Assembly (NCBI RefSeq): GCF_007565055.1
Contig: NC_044558.1
Coordinates: 83,149,444 to 83,213,443, forward strand
Length of the DNA stretch: 64,000 bases
Direction of reading: 5' to 3'
Source: Rhinopithecus roxellana
Taxonomy: Eukaryota > Chordata > Mammalia > Primates > Cercopithecidae
Positions 9,920-19,319 of this stretch are shown here, piece after piece. Under the pieces are notes generated by a model. It saw only the letters and a program-made list of their open reading frames with translations. It was not told where the DNA came from and did not search any database. How positions within the stretch are numbered: position 1 is the first letter of the stretch; every line of letters starts with the position of its first letter. The translations under genes and the position numbers were made by a program.

Positions 9920-10519
9920 TTCTTTTTTTTTTTTTTTTTTTTTGAGATGGAGTCTTACTTAGCCACCCAGGCTGAGTGCAGTGGCATGATCTCGGCTCAC
10001 TGCAACCACCGTCTCCCGGGTTCAAGTGATTCTCTTGTCTCAGCCTCCCGAGTAGCTGGGATTACAAGCACCCACCATCATGCCCCGCTAATTTTTGTAT
10101 TTTAGTAGAGGCGGGGTTTCACCATGTTGGCCAAGCTGGTCTTTTTTGTTTTGAGATGGAGTCTCACTCTGTCGCCCAGGCTGGAGTGCAAGGGCACGAT
10201 CTTGGCTCACGGCAACCTCTGCCTCCCAGGTTCAAGTGATTCTCCTGCCTCAGCCTCCCGAGTAGCTGGGATTACCACCAGACCTGGCTAATTTTTTTGT
10301 ATTTTTAGTAGAGACAGGGTTTCACCATATTGGCCAGGGTAGTCTTGAACTCCTGACCTCGTGATCTGCCCACTTTGGCCTTCCAAAGTGCTGGGATTAC
10401 AGGCGTGAGCCACAACCCCCAGCCTGGCCAGGCTGGTCTTGAACTCCTGACCTCAGGTGATCCACCCGCCTTGGCCTCCCAAAATGCTAGGATTGCAGGG
10501 ACGAGCCACTGTGCCCAGC
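9920..10519 (-). mobile_element. Alu, outer element of a nested pair
   Basis: Bases 9921-10141 and 10425-10519 form one Alu interrupted by another. GGCCAAGCTGGTCTT before and GGCCAGGCTGGTCTT after the insert are the target duplication. Confidence 0.93.
10142..10424 (-). mobile_element. Alu, inner element of a nested pair
   Basis: TTTTGTTTTGAGATGGAGTC to CACAACCCCCAGCC, lying wholly inside the Alu above. Confidence 0.93.
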
Positions 10520-10836
10520 CTTTTTTTTTTCTTTTCTTTTCTTTTTTTTTTTTTGAGATGGAGTCTTGCTTCTTTGCCCAGGCCGGAATGCAATGGTGCA
10601 GTCTTGGCTCACTGCAACTTCTGCCTCCCGGGTTCAAGCAATTCCCCTGCCTCAGCCTCCCCATTAGCTGGCATTACAGGTATGTGCCACCACGCCCAGC
10701 TAATTTTTGTATTTTTAGTAGAGATGGGGTTTCACCCTGTTGGCCAGGCTGGTCTCAAGCTCCTGACCTCAAGTGATCCACCCGCCTCGGTCTCCCAAAG
10801 TGCCGGAATTACAGGCATGAGCTACCATGCCTGGTC
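10520..10836 (-). mobile_element. Alu, full length
   Basis: T/C-rich tail (TTTTCTTTTCTTTTC) to GCTACCATGCCTGGTC. Confidence 0.95.
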
Positions 10837-11202
10837 AATCTGCTTGATTTTTGCTGAAGATAGAATCAACTTTCCATGTACTCAACAAATATTTGTTGAA
10901 TTAGATAAGAACTGCTGCATCAAACACAAATTTCAGAAATGTTTTGCTTTAGTCAATAAAAGTCACAGAATCTTAAAAATGTTTGTGGTTGGAAGTTTAA
11001 AAGTGATCTTGTTCAACCCCCTCATCTTGACACTGCATGCACTCCAAGTACTAGTCTATTTATATGGCCCTAAATACAGTTTACATCATGGTGTGTGGTG
11101 TCCTATTGATACTGTTCTTTGTTAACTGAATATGTACAATGCAGTCTTTGTTGTCACAAGATGGTTCTCTTTGAGAAGTGGTTTTATGAATTTAAATTTA
11201 AT
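10837..11202. other. Unique or ancient-repeat stretch, no gene seen
   Basis: Contains CAACAAATATTTGTTGAA, a motif common in ancient LINE tails. No splice or coding evidence. Confidence 0.45.
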
Positions 11203-11332
11203 AGGCACTGGGTGTGGGGTGTGCCTGTAATTTCATCAGTTTAGGAGGCTGAGAGGTAGGGAGTTTGTGGCTGAAGTGAGTTATGATTGCACCACCAGCC
11301 TGGGGAACAGAGCAAGACCCTGTGTCCAAAAA
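11203..11332 (+). mobile_element. Alu, internally deleted
   Basis: GGCACTGGGTGTGGGGTGTGCC head fused early to the 3' arm (GTGAGTTATGATTGCACCA). Tail runs into the TA/GT array. Confidence 0.82.
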
Positions 11333-11343
11333 ATATATATATA

Positions 11344-11376
<33 letters not shown>

Positions 11377-11403
11377 GCATGTGTGTGTATATATATATAC
11401 GTG

Positions 11404-11443
<40 letters not shown>

Positions 11444-11447
11444 CGTG

Positions 11448-11492
<45 letters not shown>
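11333..11492. repeat. Compound (TA)n(GT)n microsatellite
   Basis: Alternating TA and GT blocks, including two copies of a TATATATACGTGTATATATA plus GT-run unit. Purine-pyrimidine alternation over ~160 bp. Confidence 0.96.
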
Positions 11493-11494
<2 letters not shown>

Positions 11495-11524
11495 AGTAGC
11501 TTGTCATTTTTTCATAGGTTTGCT

Positions 11525-11810
11525 TTTTTTTTTAGATGGAGTCTCACTCTGTTGCCAGGCTGGAGTGCAGTGGCGCAATCTCAGCTCACTGCAACCTCCA
11601 CCTACCAGGTTCAAGCAATTCTCCTGCCTCAGCCTCCCGAGCAGCTGGGATTACAGGCACCCACCACCACGCCCAGCTAATTTTTTTGGATTTTTAGTAC
11701 AGACGGGATTTCACCATAGTGGTCAGGCTGGTCTCGAACTCCTGACCTTGTGATCCACTTCGGCCTCCCAAAGTGCTGGGATTACAGGCATGAGCCACTG
11801 TGCCCTGCCC
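11525..11810 (-). mobile_element. Alu, full length
   Basis: TTTTTTTTTAGATGGAGTCTC to GCCACTGTGCCCTGCC. Confidence 0.96.
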
Positions 11811-12020
11811 ACAGTTTTGCTTTTTAAAACTTTCCATGAAACCACTACCATCAGCATTTTGTCTGTATAAAGTGGATACAGCAGTCTTAATTGGATTCAG
11901 GGATAAAATTAATTTTTGGTCCAAAATAGTCAATGAATGCGTCATCATTTTTGGGGGTTTTTGTTTGTTTGTTTGTGCCCTTTCTCTGCAGTTTAAGACT
12001 CTGTCTCCCTCTGGCTGAGT

Positions 12021-12312
12021 CTTTTTTTTTTTTTTGAGACGGAGTCTCGCCCTGTTGTCCAGGCTGGAGTGCAATGGCATGATCTTGGCTCACTAAAACC
12101 TCTGCCTCCCAGGTTCAAACAATTCTTCTGCCTCAGCCTCCTGAGCAGCTGGGATTACAGGTGCTTGCTACCACACCCAGCTAATTTTTGTATTTATAGT
12201 AGAGACGGGGTTAAACCATGTTGGTCAGGCTGGTCTTGAACCCGACTCATGATCCGCCGCTTTGATCTCCCGAAGTGCTGGGATTACAGGTATGAGCCAC
12301 TGCACCCGGTCG
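12021..12312 (-). mobile_element. Alu, full length
   Basis: T14-GAGACGGAGTCTCGCCCTG to GCCACTGCACCCGGTC, with a small deletion after TTGAAC. GAGTC occurs on both sides. Confidence 0.95.
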
Positions 12313-12367
12313 CTGAGTCACTTTTTTATGAAACGAACTAGCACTAGCTCCCTACCTTTGGAAATGT

Positions 12368-12391
12368 TTTGGAAATGTTAACATTTCCAAA
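12368..12391. repeat. Perfect 24-bp palindrome
   Basis: TTTGGAAATGTT followed immediately by its reverse complement, centred on GTTAAC. A direct copy of TTTGGAAATG lies at 12357-12366. Confidence 0.95.
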
Positions 12392-12479
12392 TGTTGACAA
12401 GGGTTGTGGTCTGGTATATTATACCCACCTCGGACATAAAACCAGGGGAGATCAGGGAACAGTGATTACTCTACCCTGA

Positions 12480-12610
12480 TTCAGTAAACCAGAGAGCAGT
12501 AATAGTCAACAGTTTGAGGACAGGGACTTGACCTTCACTGTTGTAGCCCCAGTACCTAGAATAGTGCTTGGGACTCAGCAGGATTTCAGACAGTCTTTGC
12601 TGAATGGGCT
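12480..12610 (-). mobile_element. Ancient interspersed repeat fragment
   Basis: GACAGGGACTTGACC ... AGCCCCAGTACCTAGAATAG ... TTTGCTGAATGGG resembles the antisense of an old LINE-type tail. Family is uncertain. Confidence 0.4.
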
Positions 12611-12671
12611 AATCAATTGGATTCTGATTTCTGAAGCAATATTAATAAAAGTAGAAGTAATTTAAAAAATA

Positions 12672-12968
12672 AGCCACGCACAGTGGCTCATGACTGTAAT
12701 CTCAGCACTTTTGAGAGGCCAAGGCAGGCAGATTTAGGCCAGGAGATAGAGACCAGGCCGGGCAACATGGCAAAATCCCATCTCTACTAAAAATAGAAAA
12801 ATTAGCCTGGTGTGGTGGTGGGTGCCTGTAATCCCAGCTTCTGGGGAGGCTGAGGTGGGAGGATCGCTTGAAACCGGGAGGTGGAGATTGCAGTGAGCCG
12901 AGACTGGGCCACTGCACTCCAGCCTGGGCCACACAGCAAGAGACTGTCTCGAAAAAAAAAAAAAAAAA
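12672..12968 (+). mobile_element. Alu, full length
   Basis: AAGCCACGCACAGTGGCTCAT head and A17 tail. Confidence 0.95.
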
Positions 12969-13002
12969 GCAAGCTATATGTATTACCTTAAAAACTTAAC
13001 TT

Positions 13003-13602
13003 TTTTTTGAGATGGAGTTTCGTTCTTATTGCCAAAGCTGGAGTGCAATGGCACCATCTGGGCTCATTGCAACCTCTACCTCCCGGATTCAAGCGATTCT
13101 CCTAACTCAGCCTCCTGAGTAGCTGGGATTACAGGCGCCCACCACCATGCCCAGCTAACTTTTGTATTTTTTTTTTTTTTTTGAGATGGAGTCTCGCTCT
13201 GTCGCCCAGGCTGGACTGCAGTGGCCGGATCTCAGCTCACTGCAAGCTCCACCTCCCGGGTTCATGCCATTCTCCTGCCTCAGCCTCCCGAGTAGCTGGG
13301 ACTACAGGCGCCCGCCACCTCGTCTGGCTAGTTTTTTTGTATTTTTTAGTAGAGATGGGGTTTCACCATGTTAGTCAGGATGGTCTCGATCTCCTGACCT
13401 TGTGATCCACCCGTCTCGGCCTCCCAAAGTGCTGGGATTACAGGTTTGAGCCACTGTGCCTGGCCTAATTTTTGTATTTTTAGTAGAGACGGGGGTTTCA
13501 TCATGTTGGTCAGTCTGGTCTCGAACTCTTGACCTCAGGTGATCCACCCGCCTTGGCCTCCCAAAGTGCTGGGATTACAGGCGTGAGCCACTGCGCCCAG
13601 CG
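13003..13602 (-). mobile_element. Alu, outer element of a nested pair
   Basis: Bases 13003-13167 and 13466-13602 are one S-type Alu. CTAACTTTTGTATTTT and CTAATTTTTGTATTTT flank the insert as target duplication. Confidence 0.95.
13168..13465 (-). mobile_element. AluY, Old World monkey type, nested
   Basis: T-run, GAGATGGAGTCTCGCTCTGTC, GTGGCCGGATCTCAG, GGTTTGAGCCACTGTGCC. It sits in the linker of an older Alu. Confidence 0.95.
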
Positions 13603-13969
13603 ACAGCAGGGATTATTCACTCTTATTTCTTGCTGTATCTGCATCCCTTGAATAATACAGGGTCCATAGTAGATTAGTTTTTAAAAGGATGTGGTGTAAG
13701 ACCCCTATATTCCAAACAACTAGAGACTTTTTTCTCTGTATTTTGTCTTTTTTTTTTTTTTTAAAGAACAATAGGTGTTTATTACATAAAATTAAGGCAA
13801 GCAAAATGAAGGCAACAAAATAGCTACAATCCCAAAATCCTGAAAAAATTACTATAAAGATGTCTACATTAATTCATTACAGTTTAGAAAGATTTTAAAT
13901 CTCTCATGGACTAATAGTTCCTATCACCATTCAAGGACAATACAGTAAAAAAATAGTGGTTTGAATTTC
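13603..13969. other. Unique AT-rich stretch, no gene seen
   Basis: Contains a T16 run at 13749-13764. No coding or splice evidence. Confidence 0.55.
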
Positions 13970-14391
13970 TTTTTTTTTTTTTGAGATGGAGTTCTCGCTC
14001 TGTCACCCAGGCTGGAGTGCAGTGGCGCAAGTTCACTGCAACCGCTGCCTCCTAGGTTCAAGTGATTATCCTGCCTCAGTCTCCACCACACCCAGTTTAT
14101 TTATTTATTTATTGAGACGGAGTCTCACTCTATCGCCCAGGCAGGAGTGCAGTGGCACAAGTTCACTGCAACCTCTGCCTCCTAGGTTCAAGTGATTATC
14201 CTGCCTCAGCCTCCCAAGTAGCTGGGACCACAGGTGCACACCACCACAGCTAGCTAATTTTTGTATTTTTAGTAGAGACTGGGTTTCCCCCTGTTGGCCA
14301 GGCTGGTCTCAAACTCCTGAGTTCAGGCAATCCACCTGCCTCAGCCTCCCAAAGTGCTGGGATTACAGGCATGAGCCACTGTGCCTGCCCA
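13970..14391 (-). mobile_element. Alu with internal ~115-bp duplication
   Basis: Two copies of the poly(T)-side quarter (13981-14095 and 14113-14212) share the deletion CGCAAGTTC/CACAAGTTC and the variant CCTAGGTTCAAGTGATTATC. TTTATTTATTTATTTATTG lies between. Ends GCCACTGTGCCTGCCC. Confidence 0.9.
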
Positions 14392-14529
14392 ATTTTTAAT
14401 ATATTTTTTGGTAGAGATGGGGTCTTGCTATGTTGCCCAGGTGGGTCTCCAACTCCTCAACTCAAGCAATCCTCCTGCCTTGGCTTCTCAAATTGCTGGG
14501 ATTACAGGTGTGAGCCACTGCTCCTGGCC
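14392..14529 (-). mobile_element. Alu 5' portion, old
   Basis: TTTTTTGGTAGAGATGGGGTC to GCCACTGCTCCTGGCC. The 3' arm is missing. Confidence 0.88.
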
Positions 14530-14557
14530 TTGTACATGGTTTTAAAAAATAAAATAC

Positions 14558-14860
14558 GGCCGGGCGCGGTGGCTCAAGCCTGTAATCCCAGCACTTTGGG
14601 AGGCCCAGGCGGGTGGATCACGAGGTCAGGAGATCGAGACCCTCCTGGCTAACATGGTGAAACCCCGTCTCTACTAAAAATACAAAAAACTAGCCGGGCG
14701 CGGTGGCGGGCGCCTGTAGTCCCAGCTACTCGGAGGCTGAGGCGGGAGAATGGCGGGAACCCGGGAGGCGGAGCTTGCAGTGAGCCGAGATCGCGCCACT
14801 GCACTCCAGCCTGGGCGACACAGCGAGACCCCGTCTCAAAAAATAAATAAATAAATAAAA
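14558..14860 (+). mobile_element. AluY, Old World monkey type
   Basis: GGCCGGGCGCGGTGGCTCAAG head, CTAGCCGGGCGCGGTGG, and the variant GGCGGGAACCCGGGAGGC. Tail AAATAAATAAATAAATAAAA. It faces the AluY at 14878 across 17 bp. Confidence 0.96.
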
Positions 14861-14875
14861 CACATTCAGGTTTAT

Positions 14876-14877
<2 letters not shown>

Positions 14878-14916
<39 letters not shown>

Positions 14917-15197
14917 AGACGGAGTCTCGCTCTGTCGCCCGGGCTGGAGTGCAGTGGCCGGATCTCCGCTCACTGCAAACTCCGCCTCCCGGGTTCACGC
15001 CATTCTCCTGCCTCAGCCTCCCGAGTAGCTGGGACTACAGGCGCCCGCCACCTCGCCCGGCTAGTTTTTTGTATTTTTTAGTAGAGACGGGGTTTCACTG
15101 TGTTAGCCAGGATGGTCTCTATCTCCTGGCCTCGTGATCCGCCCGTCTCGGCCTCCCAAAGTGCTGGGATTACAGGCTTGAGCCACCGCGCCCGCCC
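14878..15197 (-). mobile_element. AluY, Old World monkey type, with TSD
   Basis: T38 run, then a near-consensus AluYR-type body ending GCCACCGCGCCCGCCC. Target duplication TCAGGTTTATAATT at 14866-14879 and 15198-15211. Confidence 0.97.
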
Positions 15198-15217
15198 TCA
15201 GGTTTATAATTAAAAGC

Positions 15218-15560
15218 AGTCTGGGCATAGTGGCTTGTGCCAATAATCCCAGCACTTTGGGAGGCCGAGACGGGAGGACTGCTTGAGCCCAGGAGTTTGA
15301 GACCTGGGCAGTATAGACAGACTCTGGCTCTACTAAAAATTAAAAAAAAAAAATAGCTGGGCATGGTGGCACATGCCTGTAGTCCAAGCCAGTCTGGAGG
15401 CCGAGGTAGGAGGATCGCTCCAGCCCAGGAGTTCCAGGTTGTAATGAGCTATGATTGCACCACTGCACTCTAGCCTGGGCAACAGAGCAAGACCACGTCT
15501 CAAAAACAACAACAACAATTACAACAAAAACAAAAGAACAAAAGAAAAGAAAAGCAACAG
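15218..15560 (+). mobile_element. Alu, full length, old
   Basis: GTCTGGGCATAGTGGCTTGTG head. CAACAACAACAATTACAAC tail. Confidence 0.92.
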
Positions 15561-15678
15561 TTCTCAGTTCTTCTACCTCACTCCTCCTTAGTCTTAGCCC
15601 TGTTCCCCAGAGACTATTAAATTTTTGCTTTTAGTTCTTCTGGTGTTAACTTCCATCCCTCTAAAAATATTCTTGTGG

Positions 15679-15986
15679 GCCAGACGCGGTGGCTCACGCC
15701 TGTAATCTCAGCACTTTGGGAGGCTGAGGGAGACAGGTTGGCTGAGCCCAGGAGTTTGAGACCATCCTGGGCAACATGGTAAAACTCCATCTCTACTAAA
15801 AATACAAACAATTAGCTGGGCATGGCTGTAAATGCCTGTAGTCCCAGCTACTTAGGAGGCTGAGGTGGGAGGATCACCTGATCCCAGGAAGTTGAGGCTG
15901 CAGGGAGACATAGTTGCACCACTGTGCTCCAGCCTGGGCGACAGGAATGAGACCTTATCTCAAGAAAACAAAAACAAAAACACATA
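15679..15986 (+). mobile_element. Alu, full length, with TSD
   Basis: GGCCAGACGCGGTGGCTCACG head. AAAAATATTCTTGTG before and AAAAATATACTTGTG after are the target duplication. Confidence 0.95.
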
Positions 15987-16001
15987 AAAATATACTTGTG
16001 T

Positions 16002-16321
16002 TATTTATCAACTGTAGGTGTTATCTATTGACTTTCTGTTATGACTAAGGCACGACTACCTCTCCCTTCCACACAATCCTGCCACTATTTTTAATTATCC
16101 CTATTGGTTACATTAATGATATCATTAAACCTTTATTTTTGGGAAAAAAGCAAAAAACAAAACCCTAGGCATTTACCCACCTCCCCACTTTGTAAAATGA
16201 AGACTTGAGAGCTCTTATTTTGCATTCTACTTCTGCAACATCCCTTCCACCTTCCAATGTCTCATCAATTGAGCTGTTCTCATATTTACAGAAGACATGC
16301 ATTTAAGAAAGCACAGTGGTG
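16002..16321. other. Unique stretch, no gene seen
   Basis: No open frame, splice context or recognised repeat. Confidence 0.55.
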
Positions 16322-16628
16322 GCCGGGCATGGTGACTCATCATGCCTGTAATCCCAGCACTTTCGGAGGCGGAGGCAAGCGGATCACGAGGTCAGGAGAT
16401 TGAGACCATCTTGGCTAACACAGAGAAACCCCCTCTCTACTCAAAATACAAAAAATTAGCTGGGTGTGGTAGTATGTGCCTGTAGTCCCAGCTACTTGGA
16501 AGGCTGAGGCAGGAGAATAGCTTGAACTCACAATGCAGAGGCTGCAGTGAGCCGAGATGGTTCCACTGCACTCTAGACTGGGCACCAGAGCAAGACTCTT
16601 TCTCAAAAAAAAAAAAAAAAAAAAAAAA
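16322..16628 (+). mobile_element. Alu, full length
   Basis: GGCCGGGCATGGTGACTCATC head with a small insertion (CATCATGCC). Long A-tail. Confidence 0.95.
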
Positions 16629-16806
16629 CCGCATAGTGGCTAGATCTAAAAACAGAATGTGAATATTGAAGGAGGACCTTTGAGTCCTAACAGTGGCCAC
16701 CTGGGGTCTGAGCCTTGTCAATGCCCTGGTAGTAGGGCTGAGACCAGGCCTTGCTCACACAATTGAAGGAGGCAGTGAAGGTAAATAATCTTGTGATATG
16801 CTATTT

Positions 16807-16972
16807 ATTATTTATTTTTTTGAGACGGAGTCTCCCTCTGTCCCCCAGGCTGGAGTGCCGTGGTGCGATCTCCGTTCATTGCAACCTCTGCCTCCTGGAT
16901 TCAAGCAATTTTTCTGCCTCAGCCTCTTAAGTAGCTGGGATTACAGGCATGCACCACCACGCCTGGCTCATT

Positions 16973-17003
<31 letters not shown>

Positions 17004-17418
17004 GAGACGGAGTCTCGCTCTGTCGCCCGGGCTGGAGTGCAGTGGCCGGATCTCAGCTCACTGCAAGCTCCGCCTCCCGGGTTTACGCCATTCTCCTGCC
17101 TCAGCCTCCCGAGTAGCTGGGACTACAGGCGCCCGCCACCTCACCCGGCTAGTTTTTTGTATTTTTTAGTAGAGACGGGGTTTCACCATGTTAGCCAGGA
17201 TGGTCTCGATCTTCTGACCTCGTGGTCCGCCCGTCTCGGCCTCCCAAAGCGCTGGGATTACAGGCTTGAGCCACCGCGCCCGGCCCATTTTTGTATTTTT
17301 AATAGAGACAGGGTTTCACCATATTGGCCAGGCTGGTCTCGAGCTCCTGACCTCGTGATCTGCCCACCTCAGCCTCCCAAAGTGCTGGGATTACAGGCGG
17401 GAACCACCGTGCCCAGCC
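16807..17418 (-). mobile_element. Alu, outer element of a nested pair
   Basis: Bases 16809-16975 and 17284-17418 are one older Alu. CATTTTTGTATTTTT flanks the insertion on both sides. Confidence 0.95.
16976..17284 (-). mobile_element. AluY, Old World monkey type, nested
   Basis: T-run, GAGACGGAGTCTCGCTCTGTC, GGGTTTACGCC variant, ending GCCACCGCGCCCGGCC. Confidence 0.97.
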
Positions 17419-17496
17419 GATATGATTTTTTTTTAAAAATAAAAATTAATGCCAAGACTCCATGATGAACAAAATGAGATAGATATATATATATAT

Positions 17497-17792
17497 GTAT
17501 TTTTTTTTTTTGAGACAGTCTCCCTCCAGCGCCCAGGCTGGAGTGCAGTGGCTTGAACTCTGGTCACTGCAACCTCCACTTCCCGGGTTCAAGCAATTCT
17601 CGTGCCTCAGCCTTCCGAGTAGCTGGGACTACAGGCATACACCATCACGCCCAGCTAATTTTTGTATTTTTTGTTAGAGACAGGGTTTCACCATGTTGGC
17701 CAGGCTGGTCTTGAACCCCTGACTGCAGGTGATCCACCCACCTGGGCCTCTCAAAGTGCTGGGATTACAGGCGTGAGCCACCACACCCAGCC
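17497..17792 (-). mobile_element. Alu, full length
   Basis: T12-GAGACAGTCTCCCTCC to GCCACCACACCCAGCC. An (AT)n run precedes it. Confidence 0.95.
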
Positions 17793-18550
17793 CCAAAACG
17801 ATATTTTTAATAAAGACAGGCTCAGCCTAATGAGTAGAGAAGACAAGCCCGTAAGTGCTCCTAGCTGAGCTCCCCCATTAGAAGTGGTCTGTGGCTCATT
17901 CTATGACATCTATGATTCCACAACTTGCTGATTACAGCCGAAGACTGTTTAGATTAGGGGGTGAGGCGCGCCTTTCAGATTACGAATATGGATATGGGAT
18001 TTCAGGAGTATCACCACCACCTGACCTTGCAGCCTGTAAATTAGGGCAATGTTGAATTAGGTAACAGCATTTGTAAGGATTTCAGACATGAATGGAGAGG
18101 AGGGGCCAGGAGACAAATTAACTTTGTTCAGAACTTCGTGCATTTCCAGAGCAGTTCCCTCTCCCTGCTCGTCCAGGAAGCACGGTGCTTTGAATAAAGG
18201 TCAGTTAGAGGGGTCACCCTCCGATTATTCTCTTCTACTGGCAAGGAGGAGGAAGCCCCTGCCCCCTTACCCACCACAAAATCCTGGGCTTCCCCGACAG
18301 CTGCAAATTCTTCCCTGGAGATGTAAGGCTTCTGGGGTTGCCATGGTCCATGGGAGTGAAATGCTGGCCGCCCTCTGCTACCCCAGCCCCGAGCAGACTG
18401 TTGCAGCCTTCCCTCCGGTCCCCTTCAAAAGCTTTTAAAGGAAATCCCAGGGGGGGGGAGGGAGGATGGGACACTAACCAGGGCTTCCGTCCAAGCAGCC
18501 AGGGCGAATAAAAGGGGCTTTTCTCAAACGAACGGAGCAAACCCTGGGCT
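17793..18550. other. Repeat-free DNA upstream of the CpG island
   Basis: The longest Alu-free run in the first 20 kb and unique throughout. Alu exclusion next to a CpG island is consistent with regulatory constraint, but I see no TATA box or exon with confidence. A G10 run lies at 18,450-18,459. A 116-codon open frame at 18,088-18,438 has no supporting family match. Confidence 0.55.
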
Positions 18551-18830
18551 TGTTTCAAAGGATTTTTAACCCGCGGTCTTTCCCGGAGGGAAGTGGGGAG
18601 CAGAGATGGTTCTTCCCAAGCTTAACCTGCTCTACAGCTCCTTTCAGCATTTTTCCCAGCGACGCCTCATCCAGGGTCTTTCCCTGGAGGCAGGCGAGGG
18701 CAGAGATGATCCTTCCCAATCCCCAACTTAACCTGCTGTCGGAAGCGCCTTGCAGCCTGTTTCAAAAGATTTCTCACCCTTGTCTGGCGGGAAGGGGAGG
18801 GCAAACAAATGAATCAGCCCCAAAGAGCAG
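18551..18830. repeat. Degenerate ~100-bp tandem repeat upstream of CpG island
   Basis: GGTCTTTCCC recurs at 18,575 and 18,675. CAGAGATG(G/A)T-CTTCCCAA recurs at 18,601 and 18,701. CTTAACCTGCT recurs at 18,621 and 18,727. TGTTTCAAA(A/G)GATTT recurs at 18,551 and 18,759. The order is conserved, so this is two to three diverged tandem units. Confidence 0.8.
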
Positions 18831-19099
18831 GCTGAGGTTGAGGCTGAATCGGGCTGTCGGGTGTGACTTGCAAATTCTGGGAACACTTTGCAGAAATGAC
18901 GAGAAGCCCCTCCGAGCAGGCCTCTGGGTTTTCCCTCGCACCTTGCTCCCCAAGTCGGGGCTCGGGAGGTTACGGGGGCGGACCGGCGGGCGCGCTGGGT
19001 CCAGGGTCCTCCCGGGGCGCGGTGGGCGCAGACAAAGAGGCGGAGGGGCGGCGCGGGGCCGGGCGCGGGCTGCAGGGCCGGTGCGGACTCGGGGGGCCG

Positions 19100-19310
19100 G
19101 GCCGGCCAGACGGGCGCGGCGGCGGAGCGCGGGGAGGAGCCGCGCGGCGTCTTCTCCTGGCGGCGCGCGCCCGCCCGGCCCCGCGGCGGCGGCGCGTCAC
19201 GCTCTCCCCCGCCCCGAGCCGACGAGCCGGGAGGCGGGAGGCGGCGGCGGCGGCGGCTGCTGCTGCTGCTGCAGTGAGGCAGGTGGCGGCGACCCGCGGC
19301 GTCCGACGAG
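19100..19310 (+). other. Putative non-coding first exon (5' boundary unknown)
   Basis: The 3' boundary is proposed from the strong donor ACGAG|GTGAGC at 19,310/19,311 in the middle of the CpG island. The 5' edge given here is only a placeholder. The segment holds a GGC-then-TGC triplet run (19,242-19,272) and CAGTGAGGCAGGTGGCGG just before the donor. I see no ATG with a supported coding frame, so it is probably 5' untranslated. A 351-codon frame crossing it (18,863-19,918) runs through the donor and is composed of compositionally biased Arg/Gly/Ala/Pro, as expected of CpG-island DNA. It could also be the first exon of a non-coding RNA. Confidence 0.5.
19242..19272. repeat. (GGC)n(TGC)n triplet repeat
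   Basis: About six GGC units pass directly into about five TGC units, 38 bp upstream of the proposed donor. Confidence 0.95.
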
Positions 19311-19319
19311 GTGAGCAGG
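19311..19319 (+). other. Strong splice donor
   Basis: GAG|GTGAGCAGG matches the U1 consensus well and lies in the CpG island, the expected place for an exon 1 donor. Confidence 0.6.

Noticed and set aside
10457..11125. 222-codon open frame
   Set aside because: Most of it is antisense Alu read through into unique DNA. No splice signals or family match.
19100..19310. Naming the gene from its 5' UTR
   Set aside because: CpG-island exon text is not distinctive enough from memory, so no symbol is given.
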